Shown here: positions 1 through 11,247 of the stretch, piece after piece
How the letters are laid out: each line of letters begins with the position of its first letter
How positions within the stretch are numbered: position 1 is the stretch's first letter
Source: Taxawa tesnikishii (nom. ined.)
Lineage: Eukaryota; Ascomycota; Dothideomycetes; Dothideales
Assembly: GCA_030247885.1 (NCBI GenBank)
Contig: JAPDRO010000008.1
Coordinates: 248,001 to 312,000, forward strand
DNA length: 64,000 nt
Reading direction: 5' to 3'
Made by a program: the position numbers and the translations under genes
Notes under the pieces: model-generated
The model's input: only the letters and a program-made list of their open reading frames with translations
The model's database searches: none
What the model was told of the DNA's origin: nothing

Positions 1-21
1 GAGGGCAAGACGATAAGACCC

Positions 22-1008
22 TCATTTCCTGCTGAAGAACATGTCGTTGCTATTCTTCCAAGCAGCCTCCGCAATTTGCTCGACAGAGACGCCCTTTAGA
101 CCGGCAACGACCAACGCGACACGGCTGATCAAACAGCTCTCGTTTCGCTCCTTGACCATATAACCCATCTCAAACTTGTCCTTCTTCTTCCTGGGGGCAT
201 TGGAGGCGCATTCTTCAGGTAATTCTTCGCGACGTCGGAATTAGCGGGGATTTCGCCCCATGGCGCGTCTGTTTCCAGCTGCAGCCTGTCCAAGGGAATT
301 GCCTTTACCATCTCGAGGGACTCTTCGTCCTTGAAGCTAAACCCGTTGACGCTGACGTCGAAGCCCATCTCAATCAAGGCCTCCATCTGGAACTTTGGCC
401 CAACGAAAGAATGAACAAGGCCCCGGTGTGGCAATTTTGCAAGATACGGCTTGATGACTGTAACGAAATCGTCGAACGCAGCCCGACAATGAAGGAATAG
501 AGGCAGATCGAGCCTGTGCTCTACGAAAAGATTCAGTTGTGCCTTGAATGCGGAGATCTGAGCTTCCTTGGAAGCCTTTGCAAGATGGTCGTAGTCAAGG
601 CCGAGTTCTCCGAACGCCGCTAGCGGAGTCTGATCCTCCTTCAACAAATCTTGAACGACCCTTGCCATTTTCGCCAAGTAGTCCGGGTCTTCATTCGGTT
701 CTAACGCATGATATGGATGAACTCCAACAGTCACGAAGCATTGTTCTGGATGCGACCGGGCAAGGTCAAGGTTGAAGTCGACGTCGTGTAGGGACATGCC
801 AGTCAGCATTATCCTCGTGACACCGCTAACCATGGCTCGGTCAAGTACAGCAGGAAAGTCGGGCTCATGTTGTTGTTTCCCACGGTAGATACCGGCAAAT
901 TCTCTTGCTGTCGCAGTGACGGCGACCTTGTAGACAAGTTAGCAGATGTGAAACCATTTTCATCTTGGATCGAAGGGTGCCCACATCAGCGAAGAGCAAC
1001 TTTTCCAT
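22..1008 (-). CDS. TatD-family metal-dependent DNase, frame-disrupted
   Basis: TatD-like hydrolases are TIM-barrel metal-dependent 3'-5' DNases linked to DNA repair and apoptotic DNA breakdown. The body shows the family order: FAGIYRGKQ near the N-terminus, MLTGMS, VGVHPYHA (metal-binding His), FGELGLDY, FLHCR, and LETDAPWG near the C-terminus. A tiny first exon (1008-985, starting MEKLLFAD) joins 926 across a 58-nt intron with a TGCTAAC branch site; its GTGGGC donor is unusual, so exon 1 is less sure. The frame breaks in a G5 run at about 193-197. After it, the other frame reads on as KKKDKFEMGYMV and ends FFSRK-stop at 22. Adding one base gives 309 residues, normal for the family. Without it the protein ends at 129 with an unrelated tail. 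The family call is firm. Confidence 0.82.
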
Positions 1009-1526
1009 TCTTAGACAAGGTTGAGCAGCTTGCGAGTCTTGTTCAATTAAACACGCTCTTGTTGATGTTAGAAGACAATTAATCGATAGTTGTTGCGGTG
1101 CTTGCAGGCTGGCGGCTCATGTAACTAATTTGGTCACCGATGTTTAGCCGTAGCGGCCCTCAAGAAAGTGGTGCACCATATATGTACTCTCCTGAACTTT
1201 CATTTCGCTCTTCTCTACGGACAAGGCCTTACAAGGTAGCCTGGAACACAGTTGTGACTTACGCACAGCTAGCATGAGGAGTCCAGCAATGCGGTATGTG
1301 GTGTTAAGAGCTAACGTGTCAGGTTGGCTTCCTGGCGGGCCTTTGCAATGAGAGCCACTGCCTGCGCAGTCAAAGAAACAGTGTTCTCGTGTCCGATCAC
1401 ATGATTCTGATGTCGGTCACCTGATTGTATGAATGCGTTGTCTAGGCTAGACTAGAATGCAGACCAACCTTCAGCACACCCTTAGAGAGCACCAGAGCGT
1501 CAACGCTTACATCGTCTTCCCCTCTT
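1009..1526. other. intergenic: TatD upstream / GH16 downstream
   Basis: About 520 bp between the start of the TatD gene and the stop of the GH16 gene. It should hold the TatD promoter and the GH16 3' UTR. I see no further coding or RNA signal. Confidence 0.5.
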
Positions 1527-2587
1527 TCACTCTTGCCCAGTCTCTATCAAATCCCTCCCAGCCACTTGGGGAACGTCTGAGAGACAAAGTTCCCGAACAT
1601 GAAGATCGTAGGTACCGTCTCTAGGCATATGCCCCTGGCAGACGTTTCCGCCCACGGCTATGTTGATGAGAATCCTAAAATCTGTCATTGGCCTTGCTCC
1701 CGCAGGTCTGCTCGCCTTCATGACAGCGTTTCCGTCAATACACCACAACATCTTGTCTTCGTTCCAAACGAAGTCGAACTTCACGCCCTGAGGATGGTCG
1801 ATCCCTGGAATTGCCGTTTCTATAACGCGATGTTTGTTCCAGTCCTGTCCATTGAAATGACCCCAGTGCAGACATGAATGGTTTGTGCGTTGACCATCCC
1901 ATGCCTCAAAGATGTCCACTTCGCCATCCGTCGGCCACTGAAACGGATCATGCGGCAGAAGCCAGAAAGCAGGCCAGATTCCAGTCGCCACCGGGGCTGT
2001 GATGCGCGCAGACAAGCAGCCCCTTGCTTTAGACAAACGCGCATGAGATGATAAACGCGCACTGGTGTACTTCTTTTTGGATCGGAATTGGTCGAGTCAA
2101 CAATGGCACGGACGACAAGGCCATTGCTGGACGTGTGAAATGAGTTTGCGGGTGAGTCGGTGTAGTTCTGAGCTTCATTGTTGCCCCAACCCCAATTCCC
2201 CTGCTCATGGTGAAAACTGGCCGAAACAGGGCCAGACGGCTGGAAGATTGGTTGCCAGTAGGGTGCATAGTGGTGAAAATCAGCAGAGAGCGGCTTGCTA
2301 GCGTAAGGGATTGGTGGAGCACCTTCCCTTCTCTCATCGATAGCTTGCTCGGCTTTGTTGGCAAGCCTTTCGATAACTTGTCTGAGTGGCATTGTCTGTG
2401 TGTATGTCGCAGATCTATGAGGGGAATCTGGGAGGGACTGGAGCGCATCATTGTTGATGGATTCATCGGGCAGGAGACTTAGGTAATGGTTATAATGATA
2501 GTAAATTACTACTAGTTCGTTTCTACCTACGATCTCTGGGTTGTTGTGTTGTTGACCTGTTTGGGGCGCTCGAGGCACCGCTAACAT
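1527..2587 (-). CDS. GH16-family beta-glucanase-like protein, frame-disrupted
   Basis: A concanavalin-A-fold glycoside hydrolase of family 16, which cleaves beta-1,3 or mixed 1,3/1,4 glucans. The signature E-x-D-x-x-E is present as GEVDIFEA (nucleophile and acid/base Glu), preceded by GIWPAFWLLP and followed by HWGHFNG and a late FRILINIAVGG strand, all in family order. The N-terminal half contains WGWGNNEAQNYT, the usual start of the fold. I see no signal peptide, so a cytosolic or unconventional location is possible. The start at 2587 is the longest; Met at 2392 is an alternative. The two halves lie in different frames, separated at an A5 run (plus strand T5, about 2074-2078); one added A gives a 353-residue protein. 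Exact substrate cannot be read from sequence. Confidence 0.8.
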
Positions 2588-2915
2588 AGAGCCTGGCTAG
2601 GCAAGTCTTGTCACCCAGGTCTACGACAGACGTGACGGTCTTGTAGCGTTGTCGCTGTCTTGTAGCAAACAATCGATTGACCATCAACCAGGTTGCTTGG
2701 AATGTGAATCAACATCGTTGTAAACAAGTCTCCAGACGCGTGGATCGTGTAGGGTGTGGAGCTGATCCCAATCCCTCGAGCGCGGGGTTATTCCCCGACA
2801 TCGGATAAACGACCTTCTCCTTCTATCGTGCTTCTTGTGTTTCTGTACCATCTCTCCACAAACAAATCATGTGGAGTTCCCTCTCAAGGTATTGTGGAAT
2901 TCAAAGCTCTCCGAC
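2588..2915. promoter_or_regulatory. divergent intergenic region
   Basis: About 330 bp between the minus-strand GH16 start and the plus-strand methyltransferase start, so it probably holds both promoters. No specific site was recognised. Confidence 0.35.
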
Positions 2916-3803
2916 ATGTCGTTTCGCGTCTCACCTCTCATTCACTCAAAACGCGCCCTGACGCGCGTCTTTGTCATCCAAACAAACAACCGATCTTTCC
3001 ACTCGTTGCCAGCAAATATGGCAGCCTCCGACTGGAGCGCAGTGCAATATCTGAAGTTTGCCAACGAGCGTACGAGGCCTGTCCGGGACTTGCTAGCCCA
3101 AGTTCCGTTGGAGTCACCGAAACGCATTGTCGACCTGGGTTGCGGACCAGGGAACTCAACCGCTGTACTACAAGCTCGCTACCCTCGATCTCACCTTAGC
3201 GGGATAGACTCCTCTCCTGACATGATCCGGCAAGCGAAAGGAACACTGCCTGGTGTTGAATTCGGCTTGGAAGACCTGAGTTCGTACATGCCGCATGAAA
3301 AGGTCGATCTTTTCTTCTCGAATGCGGTGTTCCATTGGCTGCCATACGCCAATCGTGTCAATGTCATAGCACGACTGATACGAACGCAGCCCTCTGGCGG
3401 TGTGTTTGCATTTCAGGTGCCAGATAACGCTCTGCAGCCTTCGCATGAAGCGATGGCGCTCACGGCCGCGGAAGGATCTTGGGCGGCAACATTGAGTCGA
3501 CACAAACCAGCATGGGATCCATTTCAGTCAGTACAAGAAATCTACGATCAGCTCAAGCCTCTCTGTTCTACTATCGATCTCTGGCATACGCACTACCATC
3601 ATGTACTGGCAAATCACGAAGCTGTCGTCGAATGGGTAAAAGGAACTGGGCTAAGACCATTCATTGATCCACTGTCTGCCGATGAGAAAGCAGGCTTTCT
3701 GGAAGCATACCTGAGGCGATTGAAGGCAGTCTACCCCACATCACAAGACGGCAAGGTCATACTACGGTATCCACGGCTGTTCATGGTCGCAGTACGTGCA
3801 TAA
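2916..3803 (+). CDS. trans-aconitate 2-methyltransferase-like SAM methyltransferase
   Basis: A class I SAM-dependent methyltransferase of the Tam/TMT1 type, which esterifies trans-aconitate. Motif I is VDLGCGPGNST (SAM binding), followed by SGIDSSPDMI and the family-typical DLFFSNAVFHWLP; the C-terminal part has AEGSWAATLSRH-type substrate-loop sequence. The core begins at Met 3018 (MAASDW). An in-frame Met at 2916 adds about 34 residues rich in Arg, Ser and Phe that could be a mitochondrial presequence, and the open frame extends back to 2835. The gene is intronless and unbroken. The enzyme family is clear; trans-aconitate as substrate is inferred from family resemblance. Confidence 0.85.
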   Translation: MSFRVSPLIHSKRALTRVFVIQTNNRSFHSLPANMAASDWSAVQYLKFANERTRPVRDLLAQVPLESPKRIVDLGCGPGNSTAVLQARYPRSHLSGIDSSPDMIRQAKGTLPGVEFGLEDLSSYMPHEKVDLFFSNAVFHWLPYANRVNVIARLIRTQPSGGVFAFQVPDNALQPSHEAMALTAAEGSWAATLSRHKPAWDPFQSVQEIYDQLKPLCSTIDLWHTHYHHVLANHEAVVEWVKGTGLRPFIDPLSADEKAGFLEAYLRRLKAVYPTSQDGKVILRYPRLFMVAVRA

Positions 3804-4262
3804 TGTATTGAAAAGCCAGCACTTCTGCAGACCAACAAGCGACGTATGGACTATTGCTTCCTAGTGGACAGTAGCGGAACTCTCAAATCCCAGGCATTTA
3901 CTTGGGGTCATGAGCGGCACTTGACATCTCGGATCAAGATAGTAGCATGATGGAGACGTGCCACAAGAACGCAAAGCATTTGGGCTGCACTTGCGAGCCG
4001 CAACATGGACAGTATCGAAAGGTTGCGACCAGCCGAGCTCCCTGATATGATTACGACGGCTAAGAGCTTTGCCTGTATGTCAAGTGAATGTCCAGCTTCC
4101 GCTCCTGCAGATCTCGTGTTCTTCTTTTCAAATGCTTGTCTTTGAATCTTTCACGAGGCAACTCCACACATTCAAGGCCCTGTGAATGTCCCAGCAGGGC
4201 CCGATGTATGCCTCTGTAAAGTTAGGCGTAGGTCTGTCTTGTTAATTTCCTTACATCAAGGC
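3804..4262. other. intergenic
   Basis: About 460 bp downstream of the methyltransferase and upstream of a gene remnant. Nothing recognised. Confidence 0.4.
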
Positions 4263-5038
4263 ATGCTTCTTTGCTCGCTGTTTCAATCCTTGTGAAGCTT
4301 GCATCTGCAAGCTTTCGAGACAACTTGAACTACAGGTCTCTGTCTCTTCATCATCCCGGGTTGGAGATTAAAGTATCCAAAGTCCAGGAACTATTGTCAC
4401 CGCCAACAACCAGTCCAGCTTGCTTGTGCGCGACAACGAAGAGTTGCAAAGGAACGAAGGATACTACAGCGGATATTTCGAACTGCAGGTCGGTTACGAT
4501 ACCATCAACGCAAGCTGTTTCGGTACGAAATTATATCCGCTCGGCCAGCAGTTCACACAGCCCTCCGCTGACCAGACGATTCCAGGCTGTCCGACAGTTG
4601 CAACCCGCAACCCATACGAGATTAGCCTCGCCAACTTCACGGTGCAGAACGGCGCCAACAGAATTTCTCGTCCGATAGCTGGCGGCAACGTTCAGTCCGG
4701 AGCCCTGCGTAGTGCAGAGTTCCTCCTCAACAACGTGACGCTGAACACGGAGACCAGCGAATACCTGAAGATCGGCTTTGTTTCTGACACTTCGTGGATA
4801 TCCATCACGCTCGTACTCTGACAACTACAGCCTTGTCCGTCGCCGACCAGGAATCTGCTCCAGGCTTTGCCACCGCTATTGAGCGCGATCCAGGATCAGA
4901 CTAGAATGAGACCCTCGTCGTGGCTGGTGCAGATGCCCGCCAACGATGAGCGTCATGACAGCGTCTACGATGTGCAGTCGGCGAAGAACAAGTGGAAGAT
5001 GCTGGACGCCATTGACGACGCTCAATGAGCAGCTATTG
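4263..5038 (+). pseudogene. degenerate or heavily frame-broken gene of unknown function
   Basis: Several coding-like pieces lie in shifting frames. Around 4271-4380 is a stretch with NLNYRSLSLHHPGL, which resembles the conserved segment after the signal peptide of fungal PhoD-type alkaline phosphatases, but no phosphatase core follows. From about 4387 to 4821 an open frame has the composition of a secreted, Asn/Thr/Gly-rich protein (YYSGYFELQVGYDTINASC). After a stop, 4822-5038 carries more coding-like sequence (SWLVQMPANDERHDSVYD) back in the same frame, with an intermediate piece in another frame. It could be one gene with several missing bases or a true remnant, and it may be chimeric. I do not recognise the main part. 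Confidence 0.35.
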
Positions 5039-5184
5039 ATACGGCATTTCAGTGATAGATGGCGCTTGCGGACATTGCTTGTATGAAGCGGCGATCTTAT
5101 GACGTTGAGATCTTCTCGTGGCTTCCCCGATATATTCAGTCTAATCTGATTACGAGGTAGCAGTATCCCTCGTATTTGATTCAT

Positions 5185-6153
5185 CTAATAACGAAGTCTT
5201 CCTTCCATGACCTGCACCGCCTGTCCACTCAGATGAATTTCGTCGATCCTTCCCTCTTTCGTCGTGGTGACCTCTACACCTATCTCACTCCTGCGGCCCA
5301 TTTCCACTCCTTGTACGATGTTGTACTTACGCGTGTGCGCCTTATCGCCACGCTGGAGCGACAGATATGCACCAAGCCCACAGGACGCGCTTCCGGTAGC
5401 AGGATCCTCAAACGCGTCGTTCACCATGCGAGTGCGCAAGTTAACTTCATCTGAACCGTCAGTAGAGGGCAGCTCAACGTAGTAAAGACTGAAGAACGGC
5501 CCAAATCCCCAGCCTTCGTCCAACTCCATACCCAGCTGTCCGGAGTAGGGCTTGATGGTTTCTAGAGCTTCCAAAGAAGGGAGCTTGACCATCAGGAAGG
5601 ACATGCCCTTGACCGGAGACACGAGATCCGCCTGCAGCATCGTCCTGCCAGAGGACTGGAGGTGGGTCTGGAGCGCCGGTTGGGTGGCAAATACAGCTTC
5701 CGATGTAGGCCTGTTTGAATGGATGCGGACATTATGAGGGATTGACGCGTTCGCTTCGCCATTCTTGACGTTGTATTCAAGGCCAATCGTTCCGGCCTTG
5801 ACTTGAAATTTGCCTCTCACAACCTCGCTCCCAGTCTGAGCCTTGTCTTGGGCAGCAGCAAGTTCACCTAGGACATGGCACGCGGCGCCTATAACTGGGT
5901 GTCCGGCGAAGGGAATCTCCATGTCCGTAAGGAAGATATCGACACGCCATTCTGGCGGCACATCGGGCTGAGCTGCTTGGCGCTCGTGCAGAAAGAGCGT
6001 TTCTGACAGATTGAATTCTCGCGCGATGGCTTGTTTCTGATCCTGTGTGGGAGACGGCGCGAGAGAGGCGGGGAGCTTGACCACCGCGAGCGGATTGCCG
6101 GCGTAGGGTGTGCTGGTGAAGACGTCCAGAGTTGTGAAGTCGAGAGTGGACAT
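5185..6153 (-). CDS. PhzF-like isomerase/epimerase family protein
   Basis: PhzF-fold proteins are two-lobed isomerases related to diaminopimelate epimerase; fungal members are mostly uncharacterised. Hallmarks are TLDVFTSTPYAGNPLAVV at the N-terminus, NLSETLFL with the conserved catalytic Glu, IPFAGHPVIGAA, and FEDPATGSASCGLGAY in the second lobe, where the Asp-Pro-Ala-Thr-Gly-Ser loop lies. MSTLDF at 6153 is chosen as start because it sits just before the first strand; the frame is open to 6189 (12 extra residues). Length is 322 residues, normal for the family. Intronless and intact. The name does not imply phenazine synthesis here; no other phz gene is nearby. Confidence 0.88.
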   Translation of the reverse strand: MSTLDFTTLDVFTSTPYAGNPLAVVKLPASLAPSPTQDQKQAIAREFNLSETLFLHERQAAQPDVPPEWRVDIFLTDMEIPFAGHPVIGAACHVLGELAAAQDKAQTGSEVVRGKFQVKAGTIGLEYNVKNGEANASIPHNVRIHSNRPTSEAVFATQPALQTHLQSSGRTMLQADLVSPVKGMSFLMVKLPSLEALETIKPYSGQLGMELDEGWGFGPFFSLYYVELPSTDGSDEVNLRTRMVNDAFEDPATGSASCGLGAYLSLQRGDKAHTRKYNIVQGVEMGRRSEIGVEVTTTKEGRIDEIHLSGQAVQVMEGRLRY

Positions 6154-6609
6154 TGCGGCAACCGTTTTTGTTGATGGAAGGGATGGCAATGGAAAGGTGT
6201 GTGGATTTAGTTATATTGACGAAAGCTTTCTGACTCACGCTTCGGACTGCGAAGATGTTGACGGCTGTGACTCTTCGAATTCGTCCACGTCAGTGGCCGT
6301 TCTGATGTCGAGACGCCCTACGCCCTATGCGCTATGCGCTATTTTATATCTTCAATAATGAGGTTAGACAACATAAAAAATTAGAGAGTATCCGAGTGGT
6401 ACTGTGGCTAGATTCCGCAGTTGTTTCACTGAAGCAACGGGAAGAATAATATATACACCTTACCACTCTATGCTTAATCGGCTTATGAGGTAAGAATGCA
6501 GATCATGAATGGTTCGTTGCATGGTCTGAAGCCAGTTCATACGTCGTTAAACTACTACCGAGTATGACAATTCATACACATCTCCGTCTTCGTTTCCACA
6601 CCAAGCTTC
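6154..6609. other. intergenic: PhzF upstream region
   Basis: About 455 bp, partly AT-rich (6350-6480), between the PhzF start and the stop of the BNR hydrolase gene. No gene seen. Confidence 0.4.
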
Positions 6610-7991
6610 TTAGAACTGGACGTGACGTCTCTTCCTGTTGCACTTCGCCAGGCTTGGTCCGGTTGGCGACCAGGAGATGTCAAAAGCAGTTGTTGTCACA
6701 GAGTTGTTGGTCCCACTCAGCACACCACCGCCCGTGATCAACAGTCTGTCCTCATCCGGGAGAACCATGAGGAAACGCGTGTAAGAGATAGGCTCTGGGG
6801 TGGCAACCTTGATCCAAGCACCCGGAGCACCGAGAGCGTGGTTGAGGAAGATCTCGCTGTTAGAACCGGCACTGACAGCGATAGTACCTGCGATTTTAGG
6901 TCAGTGGATGGGGTTTCGCTCGCCTAATGCGGCGTTGACTCACCGAGGGGTCCGCCAGACGGAGTCCAGACGTTCGTTGGGGAGCCGACAGGGATGGTAC
7001 CGTCAGTTGCTCTAATGACCTGGCCTTGGGCCTCGTTGAAGAGAAGCGGGCTGTCAGCAATGCGGTAGTAGACGGAGAAGGCGCCCTCAGTAGCACCGTA
7101 GAACTCGTAAGTCATGAAGTACGAGCCGTTCGCGATTTGAGAAACCGTGGTCATGCCAGGACGCCAGTCGGAGTTGTTGTAGGCGACATCATTGACAATA
7201 GGGCCCCAGTTCTTAAGATCGGTGGTGGTCTGGTGGACGAGCTTCTGGCCGTTGAGAGGGTCGCGCTGGTCAGAGTAGTAGCAGATGAGCTGGCCTTCGT
7301 ACATGTAAAGAAATGGTTCCTGAGGCATGTTAGTCTTTGTCCTTCAGTGCCCCGTTCTTGTGATATACTCACCCAAATAGCTGGGATACCGTTGTCGGGG
7401 ATGGCTGCACCGCCACGGGCAACGCTAGAGACGAACTTCCAGTTGTGGCTGTGATAAGGTCAGCGACATGCACTGAGGAAGAACCATGTTGTATGCAGCA
7501 TGTATGAGGGAAAGAAGGGCTCACCCTTGGTCCTTGCTGGCATAGATATCGATCTTCGTCTGGGACAGATCGTTCGGGATCGAGTTGACGGCGAGGAGAA
7601 CAGTCCCAGCAGGGTACCCTCCGAAAGTGTTTGACAATTCGAAGAGGAACGGCTGGTACCTCAGACCCCAGCCGTTGACCTGGTCGTAGACCTTCGCCCG
7701 CTCAGACCAAGTGCGACCACCGTCGTACGACTGGTAGATAGGAGTGTATGGGAAGGAATCGTTGTTTGGAAGGTAATTCTCCCACGTCGCAAGGATCACG
7801 TTTTCCGTCTCGCAGTTCTGGTTCAGCAGAAGGGTCCTGGCGTACAGAGTGCGAGGGACAGTGTAGTTACTTGGTGGGTCGAAGATGGTGACAGGGCCGA
7901 AGGTGCCTGACTCGGTGGAGGCGGGTGCTGACTTTGCTGAGGCAAGGACTGAGAGTCCTACCAAGGACAACAGGGAAGAAAGGAACCGCAT
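6610..7991 (-). CDS. secreted BNR/Asp-box glycoside hydrolase (GH93-like)
   Basis: Four exons: 7991-7525, 7448-7373, 7319-6944 and 6887-6610, giving 398 residues with every junction GT..AG and in phase. The N-terminus is a signal peptide (MRFLSSLLSLVGLSVLASA), so it is secreted. Two Asp-box motifs, SYDGGRTW and (across the first splice) SKDQGHNW, point to a sialidase-type six-bladed propeller. Further blades carry SDQRDP, NWGPIVNDV and DWRPGMTTV. In fungi this architecture is typical of GH93 exo-arabinanases and related neuraminidase-like proteins, so arabinan side chains of pectin are a plausible substrate, but the catalytic residues were not assigned. No frame break. Confidence 0.82.
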
Positions 7992-8825
7992 GGTTGAGAC
8001 GAGTGCCTGTGAGCTGAGGAAGGATCTGACTCTTTACCCAGTTCGGACCTCTATAGAAAACTGCAGGAGACAAGGAGGTAAGTCGAGACCAAAGAAGCTT
8101 GAAACTTGCCTGCCGAGTATCACTCGACCTGTCTACATGGGACATGCTGGCGACTTATACTCCGCCGTCAAAGTAGTATCTCGATAGAGATCGTCTCGTC
8201 AACAACCGCTGTCATCGCCGCCAAAGTGCGGAGAAAGCTCTCGGGTCCACGATGCAGGTACCAGTGGATATTAGCAGGGTCACGCCAAGAAGCTGGTTGG
8301 AGGAAAATCATGAAGCCATGTGCTGCAGCATGGTTGTATGGCCTACTTAGATTGCGGATCCCGAGCTTAAACAACTCCAATATCTCCCGATCAGCGAGGG
8401 GCCCTCCATACAAGCCCCCGCGTCTCCTCATTGGAGTCTCCCGTGGGGATGTTTCGCCCACCGGAAGCGCACAACATAGCGCAATTTAAATAGGGCTTCG
8501 TCATGCTTGTCCATGCTTGGTGACGGTGAGATATACGAGTGACGACGTGGCTTGTCTGCACTCGTGACTTGCGAGGTGTGCCTTTGAGGCTAGCCAGGCA
8601 CGATGGTTGTAGTCGGCAAGCCGCAAACGGAAAAGGCTCTGTGTGCAGTCCATCGCGAGTCAAAGCGCTTCGACGCTGTGCAACTTGCGACTGTGCAACG
8701 CAAAGTCGATCCGGAGCCTCGGTCGCGAACTCCGGCGTAGTGAACAGAGGGAGCTCCTGTGTAATTGCGTACCAAAACCACACCTGCGCTACAGGCAGCT
8801 TCGTAAGGAGGTTCAAAAAAGGCAC
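7992..8825. other. intergenic: BNR hydrolase upstream region
   Basis: About 830 bp between the secreted hydrolase start and tRNA-Ile. Short open frames on both strands show no family resemblance. Presumed promoter of the hydrolase. Confidence 0.4.
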
Positions 8826-8919
8826 TGGTCCCTACGAGGGTCGAACTCGCGACCTTGGCGTTACCATGAGAACAATCTCATTATTAGCACCACGCTCTAA
8901 CCGACTGAGCTAAGCGACC
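8826..8919 (-). tRNA. tRNA-Ile (AAT) with about 20-nt intron
   Basis: Read on the minus strand, the gene starts GGTCGCTTAGCTCAG, with box A and a normal D-arm. The anticodon stem is TGGTG/CGCCA around loop CTAATAA, giving anticodon AAT. A 20-nt intron follows the base 3' of the anticodon, the usual position. Box B and the T-arm are GAGTTCGAGCC. The 3' end is GGACC plus discriminator A, and CCA is not fully encoded. The acceptor stem pairs except for a G:G at position 5:68. The identity is secure. Confidence 0.93.
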
Positions 8920-9208
8920 TGGACAGTATCGGGAATTGTAGCAAGTAGCATGTATGCTATAGGATACACACCACAATGGTATTCTGAGCGGCAGTAGCTC
9001 AGGTATTGCCGGCACCCATTGTTATGAAATTGGTATCAATTGAGCAGGCTATGAAAAAGAGACGCCACGGTCCAGTTCAGTTCGCTGTTAGTACACTGAC
9101 TGCAACGAATCCCATACAAAGGAAATAATGGTATAGGCCATGCCACTATTACAATCTTGTCCAATCTCAGTTACCTTCCATTACACCAGGGTAAGGCAAT
9201 CTGCCAAT

Positions 9209-10540
<1,332 letters not shown>

Positions 10541-11247
10541 GGTTATGTGGTTGATGGATGAAAGGATGGGATAAAATGGAGATGAGAAGGGAGAGGAAGG
10601 AGTGGTGAGGAGTGGTGAGATGTAGGAGAGATGGGGGCGACTGAGGCGACTGTGGATGTAGGTAGAGAGAGACGCGGAATGGCTGGTGCCTGACTGAGTC
10701 CGGGGAAGGAGCTACGAGCAGCAGCTTGTCATGCGCCCAGCTTAGGTAGGTGCACGGTTCTTTCCGGTATCGATGACGTTTCCCCGGTTGTCAAGAACGA
10801 CCAAAGAGCCGCCGCTCCTTCTGCTTTTGGGTTCCGTGCCAGGAATACGAAGCCGGAACTGTTCCACTCTGCAGACGAGACGAGACGCGACGCGACGCGA
10901 CGAGACAAGACAACTCAATTGCGCCCGAGCAGGAACAGGAATGATGCGATTGCGGGCAATGCCACAGACATCGACACATGGAACAGCATCCATCACTCTC
11001 GCAACGACAAGCGATACGACCACAATGGACGACGGGTGGCGCGTCTAACCGGTGGACCGCGGCTATTGAACGCCACAAGTCTTCGCTCTCGGCGCCTGTT
11101 ATTGAAAGCAGGCCAACGCCCATGCCCTATCCTGAAACGCTGCAACTCTGTGACCATCCCAATGCGTATTGTCAAACGACCTTGCCCAGTGAACAACAAG
11201 CCTGCCCTCGTGCATTCAGCCGTCACTTCTCAATATCCCTTCCGTCA
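10541..11247. other. intergenic: protease promoter / UBR1 3' side
   Basis: About 700 bp. It should contain the vacuolar protease promoter. It also holds a pentanucleotide repeat, listed separately. Open frames here show no recognisable protein. Confidence 0.4.
10874..10911. repeat. (GACGA/GACGC)n pentanucleotide repeat
   Basis: Imperfect 5-bp tandem repeat of GACGA, GACGC and GACAA units. A similar GACGA-type run lies at 30281-30322. Confidence 0.8.

Noticed and set aside
5185-6153. Phenazine biosynthesis locus
   Set aside because: Only the widespread PhzF fold is present; no other phenazine genes nearby.
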